The notes beneath the pieces were generated by a model that was not told the origin of the DNA, ran no database searches, and worked only from the letters and a program-made list of their open reading frames with translations. A stretch of DNA of 64,000 nucleotides from Rhodoplanes serenus (GTDB lineage Bacteria; Pseudomonadota; Alphaproteobacteria; Rhizobiales; Xanthobacteraceae), in contig WNKV01000007.1 of NCBI GenBank assembly GCA_009720755.1, positions 1 through 64,000 on the forward strand, written 5' to 3'. Within the stretch, counting starts at the first letter, position 1, and every line of letters starts with the position of its first letter. A program made the translations under genes and the position numbers. Of this stretch, positions 56,209 through 64,000 are shown in pieces.

Positions 56209-57543
56209 TCAGGCCGGTGCGTGCTCGGTCGTGTCGGATCGGTCGGGTTCGTCGCTCCGGCGCCCATCGGCGCGGACCGCCAATTCGGCTCCGGCCGCCA
56301 GCCCGATCGGCAGCCAGAAGGTGAGCCACGGCCAGGCCGGACGGGTGATCAGCAGGTTGTAGTCGACCATGCCGGCCACCGTCATGGTCACCATGGCGCA
56401 CAGTGGCAGCGGCGAGCCGCCGGCCCGCACCAGCCGGATGCTCCAGGCGAGGCCGCCGACGAGGATCACCGCCATGGCGACCGCCGCTCCGGCGCCGCCC
56501 CGCACCAGGCCCGACAGCACCAAGTTGTGGGCCTGGTCGAGTGCCAGACCGGACGGGATCGTCACCGTCAGATCGGTGTGCACGCCCCAGCCGAGCAGCG
56601 GCCGCTCCGCCGCCTTGGCCAGAAACGTCGTCCACACCTCGGGCCGATAGCTCATGCCCCGCTCGATCCAGTCATGTCCGAGCGGCGTGGCCACCAGCAC
56701 GGCGACGAGCAGCAGGCCGCCGGCCGCGATGGCCAGGCGGATACGGTGCGACTGGGTGGCGGCGAGCGCCGCCAGGCCGCAGAGCGCGCCGGCGGCGGCG
56801 CCACGGGCCTGGGTGAGTACGAGCGCGACGGCGAGAATCACGGTCGCGATTGCGAGAGCCACGCGCTCGGCACGCTTGCGCGCCAGGGTCGCCAGGGTGG
56901 CGACGGCGATCGCCAGGACCACCGCGTAGGTGGCGCCGATATTGGTCGAGTTGGCGTATTCCGGCATGCCGAGCACCGCCATGAGCCGCCAGCCGAGCAG
57001 CGCGGCGGCATCGGCCGGCAGGGTTGGCAGGAACATCGCGACGTTGACCAGCGCGCTCGCCGCCACCACGGCCGCGAGGCCGAGACTCGCCAGCCGCAGG
57101 AATTGCCGGCTGGTTGCCGTCAACAGGGCGGTGGCGGCCACGAAGGCGACGATCTCCAGATCGAACTGGAGCAGCCGGCGGATCAGCCGCGGGGTCGCAT
57201 CGGGCTGCATCGCGGAGGCGAGCGTCAGCGCCAGCAGATAGGCCGTGACGGCGATCAGCACGATCGAGCGGGGCAGCCGCCGCAGCGTGGCGGCGCCCAC
57301 CGGATCGGCCGCGATCGCGACACCGTGCAGCACCGCGAGCGGCAGCAGCACGAAGGCGAACAGCACATGCGCCGCATTGAGGTCGTTGGTGAGGACGAGC
57401 GGGCCGAGCGTCAGCACGAAGGCGGCGGCCGCCACCTCGGCGCGGCCGAAAAGGCGGACCAGGCCGGCGCCCATGCCGAAGCCCATGGCGGCGATCCGCG
57501 GACCGCTTCCCACCGCGTCCACACGGGACCGCTCGTCGATCAA
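56209..57543 (-). CDS. O-antigen ligase/polymerase family protein (Wzy_C)
   Basis: About 444 residues with some 11-12 membrane segments. The periplasmic loop carries RPEVWTTFLAKAAERPLLGW, WGVHTDLTVTIPSG and DQAHNLVLSGLVRGG, with the conserved His of Wzy_C-type ligases. Such proteins join O-antigen or other polysaccharides to lipid A-core or extend them. It lies in the same direction as two glycosyltransferase genes, and together they look like the end of a surface polysaccharide cluster. Confidence 0.83.
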   Translation of the reverse strand: MIDERSRVDAVGSGPRIAAMGFGMGAGLVRLFGRAEVAAAAFVLTLGPLVLTNDLNAAHVLFAFVLLPLAVLHGVAIAADPVGAATLRRLPRSIVLIAVTAYLLALTLASAMQPDATPRLIRRLLQFDLEIVAFVAATALLTATSRQFLRLASLGLAAVVAASALVNVAMFLPTLPADAAALLGWRLMAVLGMPEYANSTNIGATYAVVLAIAVATLATLARKRAERVALAIATVILAVALVLTQARGAAAGALCGLAALAATQSHRIRLAIAAGGLLLVAVLVATPLGHDWIERGMSYRPEVWTTFLAKAAERPLLGWGVHTDLTVTIPSGLALDQAHNLVLSGLVRGGAGAAVAMAVILVGGLAWSIRLVRAGGSPLPLCAMVTMTVAGMVDYNLLITRPAWPWLTFWLPIGLAAGAELAVRADGRRSDEPDRSDTTEHAPA

Positions 57544-57621
57544 CCCCGTCCTCCGTCTTCCTCATGCGATCGTGTCGCTGCGATCGTCACGGCCGCTGCC
57601 GTCAGGGCGTCGCCGCGGTCG

Positions 57622-59061
57622 TTAATTCGTCGCCGCGGTCGTCAGAGCGTCGACGCGGGCGAAGAAACTCGCCGCCGCGTCCTCCCAGCCCACATGGCGG
57701 AAGCCCGTGCGGATGCGTTCCTCGTAGGGCGCACGCGCCGCCGGCTCCTCGATCCAGCGCCGCATCGCCGCCGTCCATGCATCGACATCGTCCGGATCGA
57801 GGCAGGGCGAGAACTCGCCCACCACCTCGGGCAAGGCGCCGCCGGTCGAGGCCAGCACCGGCTTGCCGAACCGGAATGCCTCGACCACCGGCAGGCCATA
57901 ACCCTCGTCCCGCGAAGGATAGCAGCAGAATGCGGCCTTGCCGAACAGTTGTGTCATCGCCGCGTCCTCGACCCGCGGGAGATGGATGAGCGTGCCGGCG
58001 AGGCGCGGGTCGCCGGCGATCTCCTGCATCAGCCCGTCGACCTTCCAGCCGGTGCGGCCGACGAACACCAGCTTGAAGCCGGTCGCCTGCGGCACGCCGG
58101 CGTCGAGCAGGCGCCGCCACACCTCGACCAGCAGGCGATGGTTCTTGCGCGGCTCGATGGTGCTGACGAACAGGGCGTAGCGTCCCGCCTCCAGGCCGTC
58201 CGGTAGCCCCTGCGGGGCGTCGGTGCCATCGGCCGCGAGCCGCGGCGGCCCGTCGGCGCCGAGCGGCACCACGGCGGTTCGCGGCGCCGGCAGACCGTGG
58301 GCCGCGCACCAATCCCGGATGTCTTGCTCGACCCGCCGGGCATTGACGACGACGAGGTCGGCCATCGGCAGCGCGACCCGCGCATAGGCGGCGAACGCCT
58401 CGACGTCACCGCGCTGGAAGCAGTCCGGGATGGTCAGCGGCATGATGTCGTAGCAGTGCCAGACCAGGCGAAACCCGGTGTCCGCCTTCTCGCGCGCGAT
58501 CGCCTCGATATTAGTGTTGGTCCAGCCGGTGCCGGTGCACACCAGGATGTCGTCCGGGCGGAACGCAATCGGCTGGCCGAGCGCCCGTCGGGGCGTCAGG
58601 AGCCAGCGGCGGCTGCCGTCCGGCTTGACCATCAGGGGGCGGTCCTTGGCGGCCATCAGCGGCTCTTGAAGGCGGGCGATCGGGTCCCTGGCGCCGGCCG
58701 GCACGGCGTGCCGCAACTGCTCCAGCGCCAGCAGGGCCCGATGGCGTGGCCGCAGCACCCAGGAGACCAGCGGCCGCAGCCGCGGCGGGATGCGGTCGAT
58801 CTTGCGCCGCCGGCGCCGCGTCGCGTCCGACATGGTGGCGGTGTCGATCAGCGCATCCTCGTCCAGGAAGGCGTCGACGACGTCGTCCCGCAGGGCGACG
58901 TAGCGCAGCGCGTCCGGATCGAAGAACACGAAGGTGGCGTCGGGCAGCCGCCGTCGGGCGAAGCGGGCGAGTTCGCCCTCGGCGCGCAGGATGCCGACCG
59001 GCGGCCCCGCCCAGCGCATGGTGGTCGTCAGGTCGAACAGGAGTCGTGGACGCTCCGTCAT
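57622..59061 (-). CDS. GT4-family glycosyltransferase (copy B)
   Basis: The protein has 479 residues. The C-terminal Rossmann half has FVSTIEPRKNHRLLVEVW and YPSRDEGYGLPVVEAF with the E-x7-E motif of retaining GT4 enzymes. The N-terminal part includes TTTMRWAGPPVGILRAEGEL and KPDGSRRWLL. It overlaps the start of its paralogue upstream by 4 bases and is clearly related to it along its whole length. The donor sugar is unknown. Confidence 0.9.
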   Translation of the reverse strand: MTERPRLLFDLTTTMRWAGPPVGILRAEGELARFARRRLPDATFVFFDPDALRYVALRDDVVDAFLDEDALIDTATMSDATRRRRRKIDRIPPRLRPLVSWVLRPRHRALLALEQLRHAVPAGARDPIARLQEPLMAAKDRPLMVKPDGSRRWLLTPRRALGQPIAFRPDDILVCTGTGWTNTNIEAIAREKADTGFRLVWHCYDIMPLTIPDCFQRGDVEAFAAYARVALPMADLVVVNARRVEQDIRDWCAAHGLPAPRTAVVPLGADGPPRLAADGTDAPQGLPDGLEAGRYALFVSTIEPRKNHRLLVEVWRRLLDAGVPQATGFKLVFVGRTGWKVDGLMQEIAGDPRLAGTLIHLPRVEDAAMTQLFGKAAFCCYPSRDEGYGLPVVEAFRFGKPVLASTGGALPEVVGEFSPCLDPDDVDAWTAAMRRWIEEPAARAPYEERIRTGFRHVGWEDAAASFFARVDALTTAATN

Positions 59062-60533
59062 GGCCGGGCGTCCGCATCGGTGGGGCGCGCGGCCGATGAA
59101 TCGCCGGCCGGGTCCGGCAGGGCGCCGATGGCAGCGAAGAAGCGGGCCGCCGCCTCGCTCCAGGTCGGATGGCGGAAGTCGCGGCGGATGCGGTCCTCGT
59201 ACGGCGCGCGGGCCGCCGGGTCCGTGATCCACGCCCGCAGGGTTTCGGTCCAGGCGTCGACGTCGTCGGGACCGAGGCAGGGCGAGAACGGTCCCGCCAC
59301 CTCGGGCAGCGAGCCGCCCGTCGCGGCGATCACCGCCTTGCCGAGATGGAACGATTCGACCAGCGGCAGCCCGTAGCCCTCGTAGCGCGACGGATAGAGG
59401 CCGAAGGCGGCGCCGCTCTGCAAGGCCCGCATGGTGGCGTCGTCGACCCGGTCGAGCCGCAGCAGGGTTCCGGCGAGGCGCGGATCGGTGTCGAGCGCCT
59501 GCACCAGCTCGTCGACCATCCAGCCGGGGCGGCCGACGAACACCAGCTTGAAGCCGGTCGCCTGCGGCACGCCCTCGGCGAGCAGCCGCAGCCAGACGTC
59601 GCGCAGCAGGCGGTGGTTCTTGCGGGGCTCGATGGTGCTGACGAACAGGGCGTAGCGGCCGGCTTCGAGCCCATGCGGCAGCGCCGCCCCGGTCATCGGA
59701 GCCGCGGCCGGGATGTCGGCGCCGAGCGGCACCACCGTGGTGGAGCCGAGCGCGAGCCCACGGGCCGCGCACCAGTCGCGGACGTCCTGCTCGACCCGGT
59801 GCGAGTTGACCACCAGCCGGTCGGCGATCGGGAAGGCGCCCTCGACGTAGCGGACGAAGCTCGCGACGTCGTGCGGCTTATAGAACTGCGGGAACAGGAT
59901 CGGGATGATGTCGTAGCACAGGAGGGCGAGGCGGAACGGCGTCGCCCGCTTCTGCGCCGCGACGGCGGCAATGTCGGTGTGCGACCAGCCCGCGCCGGCG
60001 CAGACCAGGATGTCGTCGGGGCGGAACGCCACCGGCTCGGCGGCGACCAGGTCGGGCGGCACGAAGGCGCGCCGCTGCCCGTCCGGCTTGACCATCAGGG
60101 GACGATACTTGCCGCGGATGAAGGGCGCTTGCAGGCGGGCGATGCGGTCGGCGACCGCAGGGTCCGCGGCGCCGAGGCGGCGCCGCTCCAGGGTCTGCAA
60201 CGCCATATGGCGCGATTGCAGCAGCCAGCGCGCGGCGGGGCGCAGGGCCGGCGGAATGCGGTCGCTCTTGCGCCGGCCGGCGCGGCCGGGATCGCGCAGC
60301 CCGAGGGTGTCGAGGACGGCATCGCCCGCCAGGAACGCGGCCGCGGCGGCGGGCTCGACCAGGCGGTAGGTCGCAGTGACGGGATCGAAGAAGACGGCGC
60401 GAGCGCTCGGCAGATGCGCGAAGGCGAAGCGGGCCAGCTCGCGCTCCACCCGCAGGATGCCGACCGGCGGGCCGGCCCAGCGCATCGTCCAGGAAAGATC
60501 GAGAAGAATGCGCGGCGCCGCGGCGGCAATCAT
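59058..60533 (-). CDS. GT4-family glycosyltransferase (copy A)
   Basis: The protein has 491 residues. LSWTMRWAGPPVGILRVERE near the N-terminus, FVSTIEPRKNHRLLRDVW and YPSRYEGYGLPLVESF (E-x7-E). It shares architecture and long near-identical stretches with the next gene, so the pair arose by tandem duplication. ATGA overlap makes them co-translated. They probably add successive sugars to the same glycan. tRNA-Pro lies just upstream of it. Confidence 0.9.
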   Translation of the reverse strand: MIAAAAPRILLDLSWTMRWAGPPVGILRVERELARFAFAHLPSARAVFFDPVTATYRLVEPAAAAAFLAGDAVLDTLGLRDPGRAGRRKSDRIPPALRPAARWLLQSRHMALQTLERRRLGAADPAVADRIARLQAPFIRGKYRPLMVKPDGQRRAFVPPDLVAAEPVAFRPDDILVCAGAGWSHTDIAAVAAQKRATPFRLALLCYDIIPILFPQFYKPHDVASFVRYVEGAFPIADRLVVNSHRVEQDVRDWCAARGLALGSTTVVPLGADIPAAAPMTGAALPHGLEAGRYALFVSTIEPRKNHRLLRDVWLRLLAEGVPQATGFKLVFVGRPGWMVDELVQALDTDPRLAGTLLRLDRVDDATMRALQSGAAFGLYPSRYEGYGLPLVESFHLGKAVIAATGGSLPEVAGPFSPCLGPDDVDAWTETLRAWITDPAARAPYEDRIRRDFRHPTWSEAAARFFAAIGALPDPAGDSSAARPTDADARP

Positions 60534-60694
60534 CGGGGGCGCGTTCGCTTCGCTGGACCGCGGGGAAAGGACGTCCTGGGCGGATCGCCAAGCACGCTGA
60601 GTCGGCGCACTCGCTGCATCGGGTAACAGACGATTGACTCGACGGGGTAGTCGAGCCTACGCCCTCGGGCCTCGCGCTCTCGGTGCGGCGGAAT

Positions 60695-60771
60695 GGTCGG
60701 AGTGGCAGGATTTGAACCTGCGACCCCCTCGTCCCGAACGAGGTGCGCTACCAGACTGCGCTACACTCCGT
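60695..60771 (-). tRNA. tRNA-Pro (anticodon CGG)
   Basis: Cloverleaf on the minus strand with acceptor CGGAGTG/CACTCCG, encoded CCA, T-loop GGTTCAAATCC and anticodon loop TTCGGGA (CGG). 77 bases. No integrase or duplicated end lies beside it in this window. Confidence 0.95.
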
Positions 60772-60820
60772 CCCGCCGGCGAGGACGGTCTTATAGCCAA
60801 GTGATTTCGCCCCGGCAAGC

Positions 60821-61846
60821 ATGGGAGACGATGTGACGGCGACGATTTTGACCCGGGTCCTGGCGGCGGGCCCGGAGGCGGCCGAGGTGGCCGCCCGCAC
60901 GCTGCGGGCCGGCGGGCTGGTCGCCTTCCCGACCGAGACGGTCTACGGCCTCGGCGCCGATGCGACCGACGCGGCCGCCATCGCCCGGCTCTACGCCGCG
61001 AAGGGCCGCCCGCGCTTCAATCCGCTGATCGCCCATGTGGCCGATGCCGATGCGGCGCGCCTGCTGGGTCGATTCGACGCCGCCGCCGAAAAGCTCGCCG
61101 CCGCCTTCTGGCCCGGCCCGCTCACCCTGGTGGTCGACAAGGCCGATGGGTGCCCGGTCGCCGATCTCGCCACCGCCGGGCTCGACACCCTGGCGCTGCG
61201 GGTGCCGGCCCATCCGGTCGCGACCGCCATGCTGGCCGCCTGCGGCCGGCCCGTGGTGGCGCCGTCCGCCAACCGTTCGGGCCACGTCTCGCCCACCACG
61301 GCGGCCCATGTGGTGGCGGACCTTTCGGGGCGAATCGATCTGGTGATCGATGGCGGTGCCACCCCGGTCGGGGTCGAATCGACGATCGTGGCCTGCCTCG
61401 GTGGGCCGCCACGGCTGCTGCGCCCCGGCGGGGTGCCGCGCGAGGCGCTGGAGCAGGTCCTCGGGGCGCCGCTCGCGGCCGGCCCTGCGCCGGCGGGTGA
61501 TTCGGCGCCGGGTGGGGGGTCGGAGCCGGCGCCGCTCGCGCCCGGCATGCTGGCCTCGCACTACGCTCCGCGGGCGCGCATGCGGCTGGGCGCCACCCGG
61601 GTGGCGCCCGGCGAGGCGCTGCTCGCCTTCGGGGCGCGGCTGCCGGACGGTGTCGGCGACGCCGTCGCGGTGCTCAACCTGTCCGAGCGGGGCGACCTCG
61701 CCGAGGCGGCGACCCGGCTGTTCGCCCATCTGCGTGCGCTCGATGCCTCGGGCGCCGCCGTCATCGCGGTGGCGCCGATTCCCCGCCACGGCCTCGGGGC
61801 CGCCATCGCGGACCGCCTCGTTCGCGCCGCCGCGCCGCGCGGCTGA
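60821..61846 (+). CDS. L-threonylcarbamoyladenylate synthase (Sua5/YwlC type)
   Basis: The protein has 341 residues. The YrdC domain contains FPTETVYGLGADATD, AKGRPRFNPL, ALRVPAHPVA and APSANRSGHVSPT; the C-terminal Sua5 domain follows the linker motif SHYAPRA. It makes threonylcarbamoyl-AMP for t6A37 modification of ANN-decoding tRNAs, an essential step. A flexible Pro/Gly-rich linker (about 220-245) separates the domains. Either sua5 or tsaC could be used as symbol. Confidence 0.93.
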   Translation: MGDDVTATILTRVLAAGPEAAEVAARTLRAGGLVAFPTETVYGLGADATDAAAIARLYAAKGRPRFNPLIAHVADADAARLLGRFDAAAEKLAAAFWPGPLTLVVDKADGCPVADLATAGLDTLALRVPAHPVATAMLAACGRPVVAPSANRSGHVSPTTAAHVVADLSGRIDLVIDGGATPVGVESTIVACLGGPPRLLRPGGVPREALEQVLGAPLAAGPAPAGDSAPGGGSEPAPLAPGMLASHYAPRARMRLGATRVAPGEALLAFGARLPDGVGDAVAVLNLSERGDLAEAATRLFAHLRALDASGAAVIAVAPIPRHGLGAAIADRLVRAAAPRG

Positions 61847-61930
61847 GCGGTCCGGCAGAACCGGACGGCGAAGCGGGGTCGCGCCGGACGCGCCTCGACG
61901 GGCCGGTGATTCGCGCTACAGTCCCGGCCG

Positions 61931-63367
61931 ATGGACACCCCTCTCCGCACTCCTCCTCGCACGCCGCTCGCCGCCGAGCAGATCGCCCGCTTCGCCGCCA
62001 TCGTGGGCGAGCGCCATGCCGTCGTGGCGCCGGCCGAGCAGGCGCCCTACCTGGCCGAGCCGCGCGGCCTCTATCACGGAGTCACCCCGGTGGTGCTGCG
62101 CCCGGGCTCGACCGACGAGGTGGCGGCGATCCTGCGGCTCGCCGACGCGCTCGGCGTGGCGGTGGTGCCGCAGGGCGGCAACACCGGGCTGGTCGGCGGC
62201 CAGGTTCCGTTCGCGGGCGAGATCCTGATCTCGCTCAAGCGCCTCGACCGCATCCGCGAGATCGATCCGGCGTCCAACACGATGACGTGCGAGGCCGGCG
62301 TGGTGCTCCAGGCCGCCCAGGAGGCGGCGGCCGCCGCCGATCGGCTGTTCCCGCTGTCGCTCGGCGCCGAGGGGAGCTGCACCATCGGCGGCAACCTGTC
62401 GACCAATGCGGGCGGCACCGCGGCGCTCGCCTACGGGGTGGCGCGCGACCTCGTGCTCGGGCTCGAGGTGGTGCTGGCCGACGGGCGCGTCTGGCACGGT
62501 CTCAACAAGCTCAAGAAGGACAACACCGGCTACGAGCTCAAGCACCTGTTCCTGGGCTCGGAGGGCACGCTCGGCATCATCACGGCGGCGGTGCTGAAGC
62601 TGTTTCCGGCACCACGCGCGGTGGAGACCGCGATCGTCGGGCTCGCGTCCCCGGCGGCGGCGCTGGCGCTTCTCGGCCTGGCGCAGGAGCGCGCCGGCGG
62701 GCGCCTGACCAGCTTCGAGCTGATGGCGCGCATCTGCCTCGACTTCGCGCTCCGTCACGGCATCGGGCTGCGCGATCCCCTGACGGCGACCCATCCCTGG
62801 TACGTGCTGATCGAGCTGTCCTCGGGCGCCCGCGAGGGTCTGCGGGATCTCATGGAAGAGACGCTGACGCTCGGCCTCGAGCGCGGCCTCGTCGACGACG
62901 CCGTGATGGCCGAGAGCCTCGACCAGCGCGCCGCGTTCTGGCGCCTGCGCGAGTTCATCTCGGATGCCCAGAAGCACGAGGGCGGCTCGATCAAGCACGA
63001 CGTGTCGGTGCCGGTCGCCGCGGTGCCGGACTTCATCGCGGCGGCGAGCGCAGCGGCGGGCGCCGTCGTGCCGGGCTGCCGCCCGGTGCCGTTCGGCCAC
63101 CTCGGCGACGGCAACATCCACTTCAACGTCAGCCAGCCGGTGGGCGCCGACACGGCGGCGTTCCTGGCCCGCTGGGACGAGGTCGCGGCGGCCGTGTTCG
63201 CCGAGGTGCTGGCGCACGGCGGCTCGATCTCGGCCGAGCACGGCATCGGCGTGATGAAGCGCGACGTGCTGCCGGACGTGAAGGACCCGGTCGCCATGGC
63301 GCTGATGCGCAGCCTCAAGGCGGTGCTCGATCCGCGTGGCATCCTCAATCCCGGCAAGGTGGTCTGA
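61931..63367 (+). CDS. FAD-linked D-2-hydroxyacid dehydrogenase (D2HGDH/GlcD-like)
   Basis: The protein has 478 residues. The FAD_binding_4 domain has VVPQGGNTGLVGGQVPFAGE and SLGAEGSCTIGGNLSTNAGG; the C-terminal FAD-oxidase domain has FGHLGDGNIHFNVSQ and SAEHGIGVMKRD. These match D-2-hydroxyglutarate dehydrogenase and D-lactate/glycolate dehydrogenases, which oxidise the hydroxyacid and pass electrons to the respiratory chain. Length agrees with D2HGDH. Exact substrate is undecided. Confidence 0.9.
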   Translation: MDTPLRTPPRTPLAAEQIARFAAIVGERHAVVAPAEQAPYLAEPRGLYHGVTPVVLRPGSTDEVAAILRLADALGVAVVPQGGNTGLVGGQVPFAGEILISLKRLDRIREIDPASNTMTCEAGVVLQAAQEAAAAADRLFPLSLGAEGSCTIGGNLSTNAGGTAALAYGVARDLVLGLEVVLADGRVWHGLNKLKKDNTGYELKHLFLGSEGTLGIITAAVLKLFPAPRAVETAIVGLASPAAALALLGLAQERAGGRLTSFELMARICLDFALRHGIGLRDPLTATHPWYVLIELSSGAREGLRDLMEETLTLGLERGLVDDAVMAESLDQRAAFWRLREFISDAQKHEGGSIKHDVSVPVAAVPDFIAAASAAAGAVVPGCRPVPFGHLGDGNIHFNVSQPVGADTAAFLARWDEVAAAVFAEVLAHGGSISAEHGIGVMKRDVLPDVKDPVAMALMRSLKAVLDPRGILNPGKVV

Positions 63368-63520
63368 GACGCGGTCGACCGGCTCGGCCCGGCATGCTCG
63401 CGGATTTCTGATGGCGGTCGGCCACGCTCGGCCGCACTCCCCTGTTGACGGACGGTAGCCGGAGACGGATCGTTGCGCCGCGACGGGGATCGACGACGAC
63501 CATCACGGCGGAGACCGATC

Positions 63521-63874
63521 ATGCGGACGATCTGTGCGGCGGGTGCAGTGGCGATGGCGCTGGTCACGGGCGGTGCGACGGGTGCCCTGGCGCAGGTGCA
63601 GGGCGTCGACCTCAACGGGCGGTGGCTGTGCGTCGCCAACTGCCTGGGCGGCGTCGGCAGCACCGCCTTCATCACCCAGTACGGCACGCAGCTCAACGTG
63701 ATCAACGACGCCGGCGTGCCGTCGAGCGGCTGGGTCGAGTACCCGGGCCGCATCTGGGTGGCCGGAGCGTGGCAAGGCGCCGTCTACTCGCCGGACGGCA
63801 TGACCATCCAGTTCGACAAGGGCACCATCTGGCAGCGGCCGCCGGAGCCGCCACCCCCGCGCCGCAGGCGCTGA
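63521..63874 (+). CDS. small secreted protein
   Basis: The protein has 117 residues. A signal peptide (MRTICAAGAVAMALVTGGAT, cleavage near LAQ about 25) precedes a compact domain with GRWLCVANCLG (a Cys pair) and several aromatic strands, and a Pro/Arg-rich tail. ATG 63521 fits the signal peptide. Family not recognised; a periplasmic or exported beta-rich protein is likely. Confidence 0.7.
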   Translation: MRTICAAGAVAMALVTGGATGALAQVQGVDLNGRWLCVANCLGGVGSTAFITQYGTQLNVINDAGVPSSGWVEYPGRIWVAGAWQGAVYSPDGMTIQFDKGTIWQRPPEPPPPRRRR

Positions 63875-63964
63875 CGGCGACGACCCGCGGCGAGCGGGTG
63901 GCCCGGGTGCCGAGGCGCGGATCGACACCGGACGCGGAGGAGCGGCGAGGCGGAGGGGGATGAC

Positions 63965-64000
63965 GTGCACGGGCGCTGGTTGTTGCCGGTTCTGGTGTTC
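63965..64000 (+). CDS. possible start of a further exported or membrane protein (truncated by the window)
   Basis: GTG 63965 after a GGAGGGGG-type site begins VHGRWLLPVLVF, which looks like a signal peptide or first membrane helix. Only 12 codons are in the window. Confidence 0.35.
   Translation, partial: MHGRWLLPVLVF

Noticed and set aside
56095-58206. Long plus-strand frame (703 residues) opposite the O-antigen ligase and glycosyltransferase
   Set aside because: Gln/Arg/His-rich shadow; the minus-strand genes have clear family motifs.
60695-60771. A third integration site at tRNA-Pro
   Set aside because: No integrase gene and no duplicated tRNA end lie on either side within the window.

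Overview
The window is high-GC DNA from an alphaproteobacterium, most likely of the Hyphomicrobiales/Rhizobiales. The basis is the very strong G/C bias at third codon positions, a TIGR02300-type FYDL zinc-ribbon protein beside a class II-type aroA, and the general gene complement. Genus cannot be fixed from sequence alone. Three tRNA genes, all on the minus strand, mark the landscape: tRNA-Ile2(CAU) at 1.4 kb, tRNA-Ala(GGC) at 33.6 kb and tRNA-Pro(CGG) at 60.7 kb.

Layout. (1) 0-1.4 kb is the end of a first integrated element, whose tyrosine integrase abuts the 3' end of tRNA-Ile2; the rest lies left of the window. (2) 1.7-8.8 kb is ordinary chromosome: a proline/alanine-rich anchored protein, an SDR-aldehyde dehydrogenase pair, an amidohydrolase resembling hydroxybenzoate decarboxylases, a secreted protein and a methyltransferase. 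(3) 9.0-33.6 kb is a complete integrative element in tRNA-Ala(GGC), bounded by perfect 52-bp direct repeats and carrying matching 32-bp putative integrase arm sites just inside each end. It encodes an integrase, AlpA/Xis-like regulators, a large primase-polymerase/ATPase fusion, a defence region and a minimal tail module (tail chaperone, GpE-like frame, tape measure), with no capsid, portal, terminase or lysis genes. This is the profile of a phage satellite or a heavily reduced prophage. (4) 33.9-64 kb is chromosome again: aroA, GT87 membrane protein, several two-component systems, an RND efflux operon with its own two-component pair, a 3-gene signalling operon ending in a nucleotidyl-cyclase-like response regulator, a catabolic-looking LeuCD/isocitrate-lyase-family/Bug/GntR cluster, a surface polysaccharide cluster (O-antigen ligase and two tandem glycosyltransferases), tsaC/sua5 and a D-2-hydroxyacid dehydrogenase.

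The most interesting locus is 18.5-27.9 kb: six genes in one direction (Vsr endonuclease, C5 DNA methyltransferase, MORC/MutL-type GHKL ATPase, Z1-domain helicase-like ATPase, DUF4420-type PD-(D/E)XK nuclease, AIPR protein), nearly all overlapping or abutting. The gene set matches the class of MORC-ATPase restriction-modification operons recognised computationally by Iyer, Abhiman and Aravind (2008). Next to it lie a frameshifted UvrD-type helicase remnant on the left and a decayed copy of an HTH gene on the right, which suggests the region is a cargo slot where defence genes have been exchanged inside a satellite-like element.
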